Positions 35,922-43,132 of a stretch of DNA of 56,879 nt are shown one piece after another. How positions within the stretch are numbered: the stretch's first letter is position 1; each line of letters starts with the position of its first letter. Origin of the DNA: Aneurinibacillus danicus (GTDB lineage: Bacteria > Bacillota > Bacilli > Aneurinibacillales > Aneurinibacillaceae); assembly GCF_007991215.1 (NCBI RefSeq), contig NZ_BJXX01000085.1:1-56879 (forward strand), given 5' to 3'. The notes under the pieces were generated by a model that searched no databases, was not told the DNA's origin, and saw only the letters and a program-made list of their open reading frames with translations. The translations under genes were made by a program, and so were the position numbers.

Positions 35922-36635
35922 ATGAGGATTGAAATCGTGCAGACAATCGAAGAGATCCGGCAGGAGCAAATTGTGGGGCGAACAGTCGTTGTCATCGATG
36001 TACTGAAAGCAGCAAGCACAATTGTGGCTGCGCTGGGGGCAGGCTTCACCTCCGTTCTTCCCGTTGAAACGATTGGGCAGGCGCAAGGACTGCGCACAGA
36101 AGGGGTCATCTGTGCCGGGGAAAGGCACGGAAAAAAAGTGGCAGAATTTGAATACAGCAATTCCCCTACCGCATTCCGCGCTTTTAAGCAGCCCGGTAAA
36201 CAGCTTGTGCTAACAACCACTGACGGAACCATCGCCATCAGTAAGGCGGCACGTGCCGCACATGTATTTGTCGGATGCTTCCTTAACGCAGAGGCCTGCA
36301 TTCGGGAAGCCATCAAGCGACAATTAGACATCACGCTGTATTGTGCGGGTACGCGCCATGAATTCGCGCTTGAAGACGGATTGGCCGCCGGGCTGATGGT
36401 GCATCGAGCCCGTCAGCTTCTTCCCTCAAGCAAAGTATGCGATCTAGGCATAGCACTTGAAGCAAGCTATTTACAGCTTGGCGGCGCGCTTCCCGGGCTT
36501 CTGCTTAAGACCGCAACAGGAAAACGCCTTGCCCAGCAGCATGGAGAGGAAGATGTGCTTTATTGCGGCCAACTCAACGAATTCGATATTGTACCGACCC
36601 TTGTAAATAAATACCTTACCAAAGCTACCATATAG
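35922..36635 (+). CDS. comB: 2-phosphosulfolactate phosphatase (ComB family)
   Basis: A 237-residue ComB family (PF04029) protein: TVVVIDVLKAASTIVAAL at the start, LVLTTTDGTIAISKA and TLYCAGTRHEFALEDGLAAG. ComB hydrolyses 2-phosphosulfolactate to sulfolactate, a step of coenzyme M synthesis in archaea; in Bacillus (YitC) it serves sulfolactate accumulation in spores. Expected partners (phosphosulfolactate synthase ComA) are not in the window. A sigma-K-like promoter suggests late mother-cell expression. The name comB should not be confused with competence genes. Confidence 0.9.
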   Translation: MRIEIVQTIEEIRQEQIVGRTVVVIDVLKAASTIVAALGAGFTSVLPVETIGQAQGLRTEGVICAGERHGKKVAEFEYSNSPTAFRAFKQPGKQLVLTTTDGTIAISKAARAAHVFVGCFLNAEACIREAIKRQLDITLYCAGTRHEFALEDGLAAGLMVHRARQLLPSSKVCDLGIALEASYLQLGGALPGLLLKTATGKRLAQQHGEEDVLYCGQLNEFDIVPTLVNKYLTKATI

Positions 36636-36643
36636 TTTCACAT

Positions 36644-36951
36644 ATTTTATGTAAAAAATTGAACGCTCAAAGAAAAATATGTTAAGATCATATTACGTTT
36701 ATCCTATAAATTTGGAGACGAGCATGGCGCCGTATGGCGTATGCTCCATTTTTATGCCTGTATATTCAAATCACTCAGTAAGTAGAAAAGAGGTTATTCA
36801 TTTTGAAACACCAAAAAAAATGGCTGGCAGCAATTCTGCTCTCGACATCCCTTACGGTCGGATGCTCGTCCGAACCGGCAAACCAGCAGTCTTCCGGAGG
36901 CCCAGACGTCAGCCAGACCGCCAAACAGGAGAAATCGGACGTCAATTCGCC
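36644..36951 (+). repeat. 308-bp direct duplication, copy 1
   Basis: Bases 36644-36951 repeat 40104-40411 with 305 of 308 identical. The three differences (36906, 36909, 36942) are all in the last 46 bases, each an A or T here against G or C in copy 2. The unit covers the vanY promoter, leader and 5' coding region. Left flank is native comB; right flank is the foreign island. Confidence 0.97.
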
Positions 36952-36973
36952 GAATGATCGCCTCGGGGGGTAA
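36803..36973 (+). pseudogene. Truncated 5' fragment of the VanY-like lipoprotein gene
   Basis: The same TTG start, promoter, leader and lipoprotein signal (KKWLAAILLSTSLTVGC) as the full gene at 40263. After 50 shared codons it runs into the island and stops at TAA 36971-36973, giving 56 residues ending SPNDRLGG. Promoter and binding site are intact, so a short lipoprotein stub could still be made, but the catalytic domain is absent. Confidence 0.92.
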
Positions 36974-37012
36974 ACCCTCTCGGGTAGGGGTCAGGCCCCA
37001 AACGGATGCTCA
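36956..37012 (+). repeat. GC-rich double-hairpin repeat, copy A
   Basis: The element begins GATCGCCTCGGGGGG and ends AACGGATGCTCA. It contains one self-complementary block (GGGGGTAAACCC-type) and a second GGGGTCAGGCCCC block. Copy B (39313-39368) has the same order with about eight differences. It starts 4 bases after the end of the 308-bp duplication, and supplies the last codons and stop of the truncated vanY. Paired small palindromes of this kind occur at ends of single-strand (Y1) transposons and in REP elements; no Y1 transposase is in the window. Confidence 0.7.
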
Positions 37013-37056
37013 TATTTAGCGTGTTTACCATAAGTAGTATTATTGGGAATTTTCGC

Positions 37057-37347
37057 TTATTTTACAGGGTCTTTTTGCAAGTAAATGGTGTTTTCTTCAG
37101 GAATAAATTTTGCAACATATGTTTTTCTTTCAGTTTGGGGTAGCTGAATTTCTGTGCCAACTTCTATATGGTAAAAGTAATTTGATGAAAATGACGTTAA
37201 GCCTCTACCTAGTGCAATTTCAGAACGATGCGCTGTATAAATAATGGTAATAGTATTATCATTAATAAATCCACCAAAAGACCAAGTGGCTTTCCATTCA
37301 CCTACGCTTCCTTCAAAAAGAATATTTCCTGGCTTAAAAGATAGCAT
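37057..37347 (-). CDS. Hypothetical protein in the island
   Basis: A 96-residue protein I do not recognise. It is rich in beta-strand-like sequence (GNILFEGSVGEWKATWSFGGF, NTITIIYTAHRSEIALGRG) with no signal peptide or membrane segment. GGTGATG lies a few bases before the ATG. Codons are AT-rich, unlike the surrounding chromosome, which fits recent acquisition. Bases 37348-37507 between it and the IS are AT-rich and empty. Confidence 0.6.
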   Translation of the reverse strand: MLSFKPGNILFEGSVGEWKATWSFGGFINDNTITIIYTAHRSEIALGRGLTSFSSNYFYHIEVGTEIQLPQTERKTYVAKFIPEENTIYLQKDPVK

Positions 37348-37507
37348 TTTTCATCACCGCTTTATTTTCTCTCTATTTTTAATTTTTTTCCGAAAAAAGA
37401 AAATATTGTTTTGTTTTTAGTAATGGATTTTTGATTTAAAATTAAATGTCACTGATAATATAATGAAAATATCATAAAACCCAAATAATTTATCAAATAA
37501 TAAAAAG

Positions 37508-38985
37508 GGTTCAGTAACATTTTGCGGGGTATCCAACAAAATTCGACATAGTCGTTACAGTAAACACCTGTAAGAGAAAGTGGATGTCGAATTGTGGGTC
37601 AGGCTAATTTTTGATGGATGCGCTCTTGGTACTTTCACCACCAAGTTAGTGCTGTCTTCTGTTCTTTCATCTCCATTCGTCCCTACAACGAGTGAACAGA
37701 ATAGCCAAAACCTTGTTTATTCATAGCCCGAAGTTGGTTATTCTTCCCTTCCGTTTTGGCGTTGGAGATTTTGCATATAAAACGGTTCATGATTTCTGGA
37801 AGCCAATTCCATATTGTTTTTAGCAACTTGTGGAATGACTCTAAGGAAGTAGCTAGCACTTCACGTTCCCATTCGGCCAGAAGTGAAAGTGCATCTTCGT
37901 AATCTCGACAACGGTACAAGGCTCTAAGCTTTTGGTGGAGGGAGATCGCTTGGGCTAATTCTGGCATGGATTGTTGCCATGCTTGCAATCGTTCCCCTTC
38001 TTCTGGCGTTAGTTCTTCAATGGGCTTTGAGAACAAATCCTTATCTTGCTTTAATGCAAGCGATTGTTCCTTGCTTACCTTCGCTTGGACTTTTTTGCGA
38101 ACCTCATCTACGGCTTTGGTGGAAGCCTGCACGACATGAAAGGCGTCGATCACGACGAGCACATGTGGTAATGCCGTCTCAATCGCTGTCTTGTAAGGTT
38201 CCCACATATCAATCGCAATACCAATGATGCACTCAGGTATGGAAAAACTTTGTAGAATCGAGATCACGTCTTCTTTTTTGCGAGTATCGTGAATGAGCAA
38301 TAACTGAGGACGCCATGGAACGGTCAGATCGTACACGACCAAACGATAGCTGCCCTTGCCTTTGGCCAAGCTAATTTCGTCGATTCCCATAAAAACAGGC
38401 GTGGTTTTTTCCCCGACATCACGGCCTGAGCGGCTTGATCATAACGGCGGAGATGAACTTTGACATTTTGTCCGCTGCGCCCAAAGGCTTCGCCAACTGC
38501 TTGAAAGGTGCTATCGCTGATGGAGTACAATAAAGCGGTTCTTCCTGATTCCGTCAGTCGCTGATACGGCTTCAGCCAAGAAAGGCGTTCCATGAATGTA
38601 CGGTGGCAGCCATTACATTGAAATCGTCGATGAATGAAATAGTCAGAGATGGGTGTGCCGTTATAGGTTCCTGAGATTACCACTTTCGGATGATATTCAT
38701 GAACCGTAGTTGTCCAAGTGCTGCAATGCGGACAATACGTCCCGTCGTTCGTAAATATAAGTAGACGGTGTAATCGAGCATCCGGGTATCCAAAAGGAAT
38801 TTCTTCTTGATGAACAATGCGGTAAGGAACTGTTTTCGATTCAGCTTCAATGGTATAATGGTTAAGCATCCAAATCATCCTTTCGTAAAGGGAAGTAGGG
38901 GTACTTACCCAATACGATGATGATTTGGATTTTCCTTTTTTGTCCACTATGTCGAACTATGTTCCCCATGAATTGTTGCTGAACC
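37508..38985 (-). mobile_element. ISL3-family insertion sequence
   Basis: A 1,478-bp element bounded by inverted repeats: left GGTTCAGTAACATTTTGCGG (37508 on) and right, read inward on the minus strand, GGTTCAGCAACAATTCATGG; a TTCGACATAG block repeats further in at both ends. The single transposase gene runs on the minus strand and is frameshifted. I find no 8-bp target duplication (left flank ATAAAAAG, right flank TATATTTT), so flanks may have changed after insertion. Confidence 0.88.
37683..38869 (-). pseudogene. ISL3-family transposase, frameshifted
   Basis: Two frames together make a full ISL3 transposase of about 395 residues. The first part (to about 38324) has the zinc-binding CPHC...CNGCHRTF and a helix-turn-helix region (STFQAVGEAFGRSGQNVKVHL). 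The second (from 38390) carries the DDE catalytic core (MGIDEISLAKGKGSYRLVVYDL, DMWEPYKTAI, VIDAFHVVQ) and C-terminal NAKTEGKNNQLR. The shift is at 38405-38414, where minus-strand GGGG-AAAAAA now reads out of frame; one extra G would restore GEKTTPVFMGIDE. I take ATG 38869, with AAAGGA 8 bases upstream, as start. It could be a mutation, a sequencing error or less likely programmed -1 shifting. Confidence 0.85.
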
Positions 38986-39312
38986 TATATTTTTAATACA
39001 TATTATATGGTAAAATTATACATTATAAAGAAGTAGTTTAAATATATTAGCAATAAATTCAATTATTACAAATTTATGAATTTTATTTTTCTCCACCATA
39101 AACCATGCTTGACTGCTATATATACAAGGGTTGTTGGGATGGGTAACGGAATGCTTTTAGCGATCATTGAGCGAAAGGGAACGGCCTACACTTCCTAGCA
39201 GAGCGTAACGAAGTGACATGCCTATTCCTTCTCCATTTCCCATCACCGCACTTTGTGTACATGTCAAACGGTCAAGCATATTTTTTGGTGTTGAGCCAAT
39301 TTTATAGATACT
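38986..39312. other. AT-rich spacer with an unassigned remnant
   Basis: The first 130 bases are AT-rich with no gene. From about 39115 the composition changes; on the minus strand an open frame (39157 into copy B) reads ...GNGEGIGMSLRYALLGSVGRSLSLNDR. It has no ribosome binding site and begins inside the GC-rich repeat, so I regard it as remnant mobile-element DNA, not a gene. Confidence 0.4.
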
Positions 39313-39368
39313 GATCACCTCGGGGGTAACCCCTCTCTGGTAGGGGTCAGACCCCGAACGGATGCTCA
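39313..39368 (+). repeat. GC-rich double-hairpin repeat, copy B
   Basis: Same order as copy A (36956-37012): GATCACCTCGGGGGTAACCC, a perfect GGGGTCAGACCCC palindrome (39343-39355), and AACGGATGCTCA. Direct orientation relative to copy A. Its last three bases provide the stop codon of the PPOX-fold gene on the other strand. Confidence 0.7.
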
Positions 39369-39944
39369 CTCGTCGAAAAGAATGGTTTCAGATATTTTTT
39401 GACCTAGCGGAGTAACAATCCCATCCATGCTTATAGAATTTTTCTCCTGACGATAAGCTGTAAGATCTTGTTCACTTTTCTTATTGGCCCATTGCTTAAG
39501 AGTGTCGCGATTACCCTGATATGAGAAGAAAGGCACGCTAAAACCACATGAAGTTTTCACCGCATGTATAGTAGCACTAATAATTTGACGTACGCCCGGA
39601 AAAAGATTAAAATTTTTGGTTAACTCGTTCCATTCATCCGTATCGGGTAGTATTACACGCCCGATCCCGTATAGACGCAGAATCATCGGAGGACCTTCAA
39701 AAGAAACAAACATGAATGTGATTCTACCATTGTCTTTAATATGCGCACTCGTTTCATTGCCGCTGCCTGTCAGGTCTAAGTAGGCAACTTCTGTAGGTGA
39801 AAATATGCGCAATACATCATATCCCTTCGGGGAAATGTTCACGTGACCCTCTGCATCTAAAGGAGCTGAACCAACAAAAAATATTCGTTGCTGCTTAATA
39901 AACTTTTCATGCTCTGGAAGTATAGCCGAAAAAAGTTTTCCCAC
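39366..39944 (-). CDS. Pyridoxamine 5'-phosphate oxidase-fold protein
   Basis: A protein of about 192 residues with the split-barrel flavin-binding fold: KFIKQQRIFFVGSAPLDAEGHVNISPKG near the start, then VAYLDLTGSGNETSAHI and RITFMFVSFEGPPMILRLYG. Members bind FMN or F420-like cofactors; substrate unknown. I select GTG at 39944 with GAGGTG 6 bases upstream; the frame is open to 40019, but that part is poor. AT-rich codon use differs from the core chromosome. Its stop (TGA) lies at the edge of repeat copy B, so the original C-terminus may have been altered. Confidence 0.8.
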   Translation of the reverse strand: MGKLFSAILPEHEKFIKQQRIFFVGSAPLDAEGHVNISPKGYDVLRIFSPTEVAYLDLTGSGNETSAHIKDNGRITFMFVSFEGPPMILRLYGIGRVILPDTDEWNELTKNFNLFPGVRQIISATIHAVKTSCGFSVPFFSYQGNRDTLKQWANKKSEQDLTAYRQEKNSISMDGIVTPLGQKISETILFDE

Positions 39945-40118
39945 TATGATCACCTCATAGTAAGATATCTTAGCTCTATTATAGTTTTTTCCATTGAAAA
40001 ATAATAACTCAAAAAACATAATATATAGTTGTATATATCAGTCATTAACACCTGTATATAGTATGTTTTTCGTGGGCATGACCTTTTTGGGGGCGAATCA
40101 TAGATTTTATGTAAAAAA

Positions 40119-40148
40119 TTGAACGCTCAAAGAAAAATATGTTAAGAT
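40119..40148 (+). promoter_or_regulatory. Promoter of vanY (also present in copy 1)
   Basis: TTGAAC (40119-40124) and TAAGAT (40143-40148) are separated by 18 bases. The identical sequence in copy 1 is at 36659-36688. Confidence 0.6.
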
Positions 40149-40179
40149 CATATTACGTTTATCCTATAAATTTGGAGAC

Positions 40180-40213
40180 GAGCATGGCGCCGTATGGCGT
40201 ATGCTCCATTTTT
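40180..40213 (+). promoter_or_regulatory. Terminator-like hairpin in the vanY leader
   Basis: GAGCAT...ATGCTC with an inner CGCC/GGCG pair closing a GTAT loop (40180-40206) is followed by CATTTTT. It lies between the promoter and the start codon, so it could terminate the leader. The same hairpin in copy 1 is at 36720-36746. Confidence 0.5.
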
Positions 40214-40262
40214 ATGCCTGTATATTCAAATCACTCAGTAAGTAGAAAAGAGGTTATTCATT

Positions 40263-41045
40263 TTGAAACACCAAAAAAAATGGCTGGCAGCAATTCTGCT
40301 CTCGACATCCCTTACGGTCGGATGCTCGTCCGAACCGGCAAACCAGCAGTCTTCCGGAGGCCCAGGCGCCAGCCAGACCGCCAAACAGGAGAAATCGGAC
40401 GCCAATTCGCCAAAAGTGCGGGCAGCGCTGGCCACCACTGTCGCTCCGGGTAAAGACGGCGCAATGGAAGTAACCAATATGCTCGACACGCTTGTCGTCG
40501 TCAACAAGAAGCGCAATCTCAAGCCGGAGTACGAGCCGCCGGACCTGGTTCAACCGAATGTTCCGTTTTCATTTGAAGGCAAAAGCCCGAAAAAGCTTAT
40601 GCGAAAAGAGGCGGCCCGCGCGCTTGAGAATCTGTTCGCCCAAGCCAGGCAGGACAATATTGACATTGTCGGGCAATCCGCCTATCGCAGCTACGATACA
40701 CAAGAAGCTATTTTCAAGCGTCTTGCGCAAAAATACGGCAGCGAGGAAAAAGCCAACACCGTTAGCGCTCATCCCGGACAGAGCGAACATCAGACCGGAC
40801 TTGCGATTGACATTACGAGCAAACGCGTCGGCTATACGCTGGAAGAAAACTTCGGTGACACGCCGGAAGGCAAATGGCTCGCCAAAAACGCGGCAAAACA
40901 CGGATTCATCATCCGTTACCCGAAAGGCAAAGAAGCCGTGACAGGCTATTCATACGAGCCTTGGCACATACGTTATGTGGGCAAGGAAGCCGCAGAAGAA
41001 ATCACACGTAAAGGCATCACGCTCGAAGAGTACTTGTCACAATAA
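40263..41045 (+). CDS. VanY-like D-Ala-D-Ala carboxypeptidase lipoprotein
   Basis: A 260-residue lipoprotein: signal KKWLAAILLSTSLTVGC with lipobox LTVGC, a Gln/Ser-rich linker, then a VanY/LAS metallopeptidase domain (PF02557). Zinc ligands and catalytic residues are visible in SEHQTGLAIDI (SxHxxGxAxD) and EPWHIRYVG (ExxWH type). It trims the terminal D-Ala of peptidoglycan precursors at the outer membrane face; no vancomycin genes (vanHAX) are nearby, so a housekeeping role like YodJ/DdcY is more likely. The start is TTG with AGAGG 9 bases upstream. It precedes the hem operon. Confidence 0.92.
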   Translation: MKHQKKWLAAILLSTSLTVGCSSEPANQQSSGGPGASQTAKQEKSDANSPKVRAALATTVAPGKDGAMEVTNMLDTLVVVNKKRNLKPEYEPPDLVQPNVPFSFEGKSPKKLMRKEAARALENLFAQARQDNIDIVGQSAYRSYDTQEAIFKRLAQKYGSEEKANTVSAHPGQSEHQTGLAIDITSKRVGYTLEENFGDTPEGKWLAKNAAKHGFIIRYPKGKEAVTGYSYEPWHIRYVGKEAAEEITRKGITLEEYLSQ

Positions 41046-41056
41046 CTCCTTATCTT

Positions 41057-41084
41057 TTGGAAGAGAGATGTGCTATCGTACAAT
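41057..41084 (+). promoter_or_regulatory. Promoter of the hemEHY operon
   Basis: TTGGAA (41057-41062) and TACAAT (41079-41084) are separated by 16 bases, 50 bases before hemE. Confidence 0.55.
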
Positions 41085-41134
41085 AGGAAGGTTTTTATCG
41101 TTTTTACGTTTACCGAAAGGAAAGGTGTGGCAAA

Positions 41135-42172
41135 ATGAGCACAAAGCCATTTAATGATAATTTTTTAAAAGCCTGTCGTGGAGAAGCGCATGCCCATGTA
41201 CCTGTTTGGTATATGAGACAAGCAGGCCGCTACCAGCCTGAATATCGAAAGATTCGCGAGAAATACTCGCTATTTGAAATTACGCACCATCCGGAAGTAT
41301 GCGCGGAAGTTACTATGCTTCCCATCCGGCAGTTAGGCGTAGACGCGGCCATTTTATTTGCCGACATTATGACGCCGATGCCGGCCATGGGTGTGAATGT
41401 TGAAATCAAATCCAGCATCGGCCCGGTCATCGACCATCCAATTACCTGTCGGGAAGACGTCGAGAAACTGCAACCGCTTAATCCGACGGAAGATGTGCCG
41501 TATATTCTCGATACGATTAAACTGCTGCGCGAACAACTGCCGGTCCCGCTTATCGGATTCGCAGGCGCACCGTTCACGCTGGCCAGCTATTTAATTGAAG
41601 GGGGCCCTTCGCGCAATTACTATAAAACGAAAGCGTTCATGCATTCCAACCCGGAAACGTGGCATCTGCTAATGGATAAACTGGGCGAGATGACGATCGC
41701 TTATCTGCAGGCGCAAATCCGTGCAGGCGCTCAGGCAGTACAGGTATTCGATTCGTGGGTAGGTGCATTAAATGCCCAAGATTATGCGACATTCGTCGCT
41801 CCGATTATGAACCGTATTTTCTCCGCTCTTAAAGAAGAGGAAGCACCGAAGATTATGTTCGGTGTCGGGGCCGGCCACCTGCTTCAAGAATGGAACAAGC
41901 TGCCGCTTGATGTTATCGGACTCGATTGGAGAACAAGCATTGCTTCGGCTCGCCAGCAGGGCGTCACCAAGACGGTTCAGGGCAACCTCGATCCCGGTCT
42001 TCTGCTCGCTGATTGGCCGCAGCTCAAGCAAAAAGTGAAAGAGATTTTGGATCAAGGAATGGAGACTCCGGGGTTCATTTTTAACCTTGGACACGGTGTG
42101 TATCCGCAAGTGAAAGTTGAAACTCTACAGCGCTTAACCGCGTTTATTCACGAATATTCAACAGGAAAATAA
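41135..42172 (+). CDS. hemE: Uroporphyrinogen decarboxylase
   Basis: A 345-residue enzyme converting uroporphyrinogen III to coproporphyrinogen III. The N-terminal [11 protein letters not shown] signature and the catalytic Asp context [11 protein letters not shown] are present, as is the second signature [17 protein letters not shown]. First gene of hemE-hemH-hemY; 15-21 bases separate it from hemH. Confidence 0.98.
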   Translation: MSTKPFNDNFLKACRGEAHAHVPVWYMRQAGRYQPEYRKIREKYSLFEITHHPEVCAEVTMLPIRQLGVDAAILFADIMTPMPAMGVNVEIKSSIGPVIDHPITCREDVEKLQPLNPTEDVPYILDTIKLLREQLPVPLIGFAGAPFTLASYLIEGGPSRNYYKTKAFMHSNPETWHLLMDKLGEMTIAYLQAQIRAGAQAVQVFDSWVGALNAQDYATFVAPIMNRIFSALKEEEAPKIMFGVGAGHLLQEWNKLPLDVIGLDWRTSIASARQQGVTKTVQGNLDPGLLLADWPQLKQKVKEILDQGMETPGFIFNLGHGVYPQVKVETLQRLTAFIHEYSTGK

Positions 42173-42193
42173 TAAAAAAGCGGGGCTATGAGG

Positions 42194-43129
42194 ATGACGA
42201 CAAAACGAATGGGGCTTCTCGTGATGGCATACGGAACGCCGCGCAGCACCGAAGAGATTGAACCGTATTATACACATATCCGCCGTGGCCGCAGACCAAC
42301 GCCGGAACTGCTGCAGGAGCTGACCGAGCGCTACGAAAAAATCGGAGGCATCTCCCCGCTCGCCCGCATTACGGAAGAGCAGGCCAAATCGCTTGAAATA
42401 GCGCTTAATCGTATGCAGGACGAATATGAATTCAAATCGTATCTCGGCCTAAAGCATATTACGCCGTTTATCGAGGACGGTGTAAAGCGTATGCACGCGG
42501 ACGGCATCAAGGAAGCGGTGAGTATCGTATTGGCCCCCCACTACTCGACATTCAGCGCCAGATCGTATAACAGCCGCGCTCATGAAGAAAGCGGGAAACT
42601 CGGCGGTCCTGTTATCCATTCCATCGACAGTTGGCATGAAGAGCCTGCCTTCATCCGCTATTGGGCGGAGCAGTTGAAAGAAACTGTTGCGGCCATTCCG
42701 GAAGCGGAACTCGACAAAACCATTGTTATTTTCTCGGCGCACAGCCTGCCGGAAAAAATTATTCAGATGAATGATCCGTATCCGGACCAGATTGCAGACA
42801 ACGCACGGATGATTGCCGAGAAGGCCGGTGTACCGCATTATACAACCGCCTGGCAAAGCGCGGGCCGTACACCGGAGCCATGGCTCGGTCCGGACATATT
42901 GGACAAAATGCGCGAACTGCATAGCGAAGGCTACACTACCATGGTGTTCTGTCCGATCGGTTTTGTATCCGATCATCTTGAAGTACTGTACGACAATGAT
43001 TATGAGTGTAAAAACTTGGCTGATGAGTTAGGCATCCGCTACCTGCGCCCGCCGATGCCGAATACGCATGACACGTTTATTGAAGCACTCGCATCTGCCG
43101 TACTTAAGAAGCTAGAAGAAAGAAAGTGA
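42194..43129 (+). CDS. hemH: Ferrochelatase (coproporphyrin ferrochelatase type)
   Basis: A protein of 311 residues inserting Fe2+ into the porphyrin. [13 protein letters not shown] at the start, [13 protein letters not shown] with the metal-facing His, and [10 protein letters not shown] are typical of Bacillus HemH. In Firmicutes this enzyme acts on coproporphyrin III (CpfC). The frame also opens at 42188; ATG 42194 is preferred because it gives the family-like [11 protein letters not shown] and better spacing from GGGG. hemY begins 4 bases downstream. Confidence 0.96.
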   Translation: MTTKRMGLLVMAYGTPRSTEEIEPYYTHIRRGRRPTPELLQELTERYEKIGGISPLARITEEQAKSLEIALNRMQDEYEFKSYLGLKHITPFIEDGVKRMHADGIKEAVSIVLAPHYSTFSARSYNSRAHEESGKLGGPVIHSIDSWHEEPAFIRYWAEQLKETVAAIPEAELDKTIVIFSAHSLPEKIIQMNDPYPDQIADNARMIAEKAGVPHYTTAWQSAGRTPEPWLGPDILDKMRELHSEGYTTMVFCPIGFVSDHLEVLYDNDYECKNLADELGIRYLRPPMPNTHDTFIEALASAVLKKLEERK

Positions 43130-43132
43130 TGA

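Larger units (their letters stand above)
40104..40411 (+). repeat. 308-bp direct duplication, copy 2
   Basis: Second copy of the vanY promoter/leader/5' coding segment, offset 3,460 bp from copy 1 and continuous with the intact gene. The 159 bases between the PPOX gene start and this copy (39945-40103) are AT-rich with no gene. Confidence 0.97.

Noticed and set aside
35795-36334. N-terminal extension of the yqhV frame
   Set aside because: Antisense to comB; the YqhV start with its own binding site is at 35794.
36679-36957. 92-codon frame in duplication copy 1 and its twin at 40139-40453
   Set aside because: It is a wrong-frame reading of the vanY leader and signal-peptide region; the TTG-started frame encodes the lipoprotein.
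37500-38993. Search for a target-site duplication flanking the ISL3 element
   Set aside because: Flanks ATAAAAAG and TATATTTT do not match, so none is claimed.
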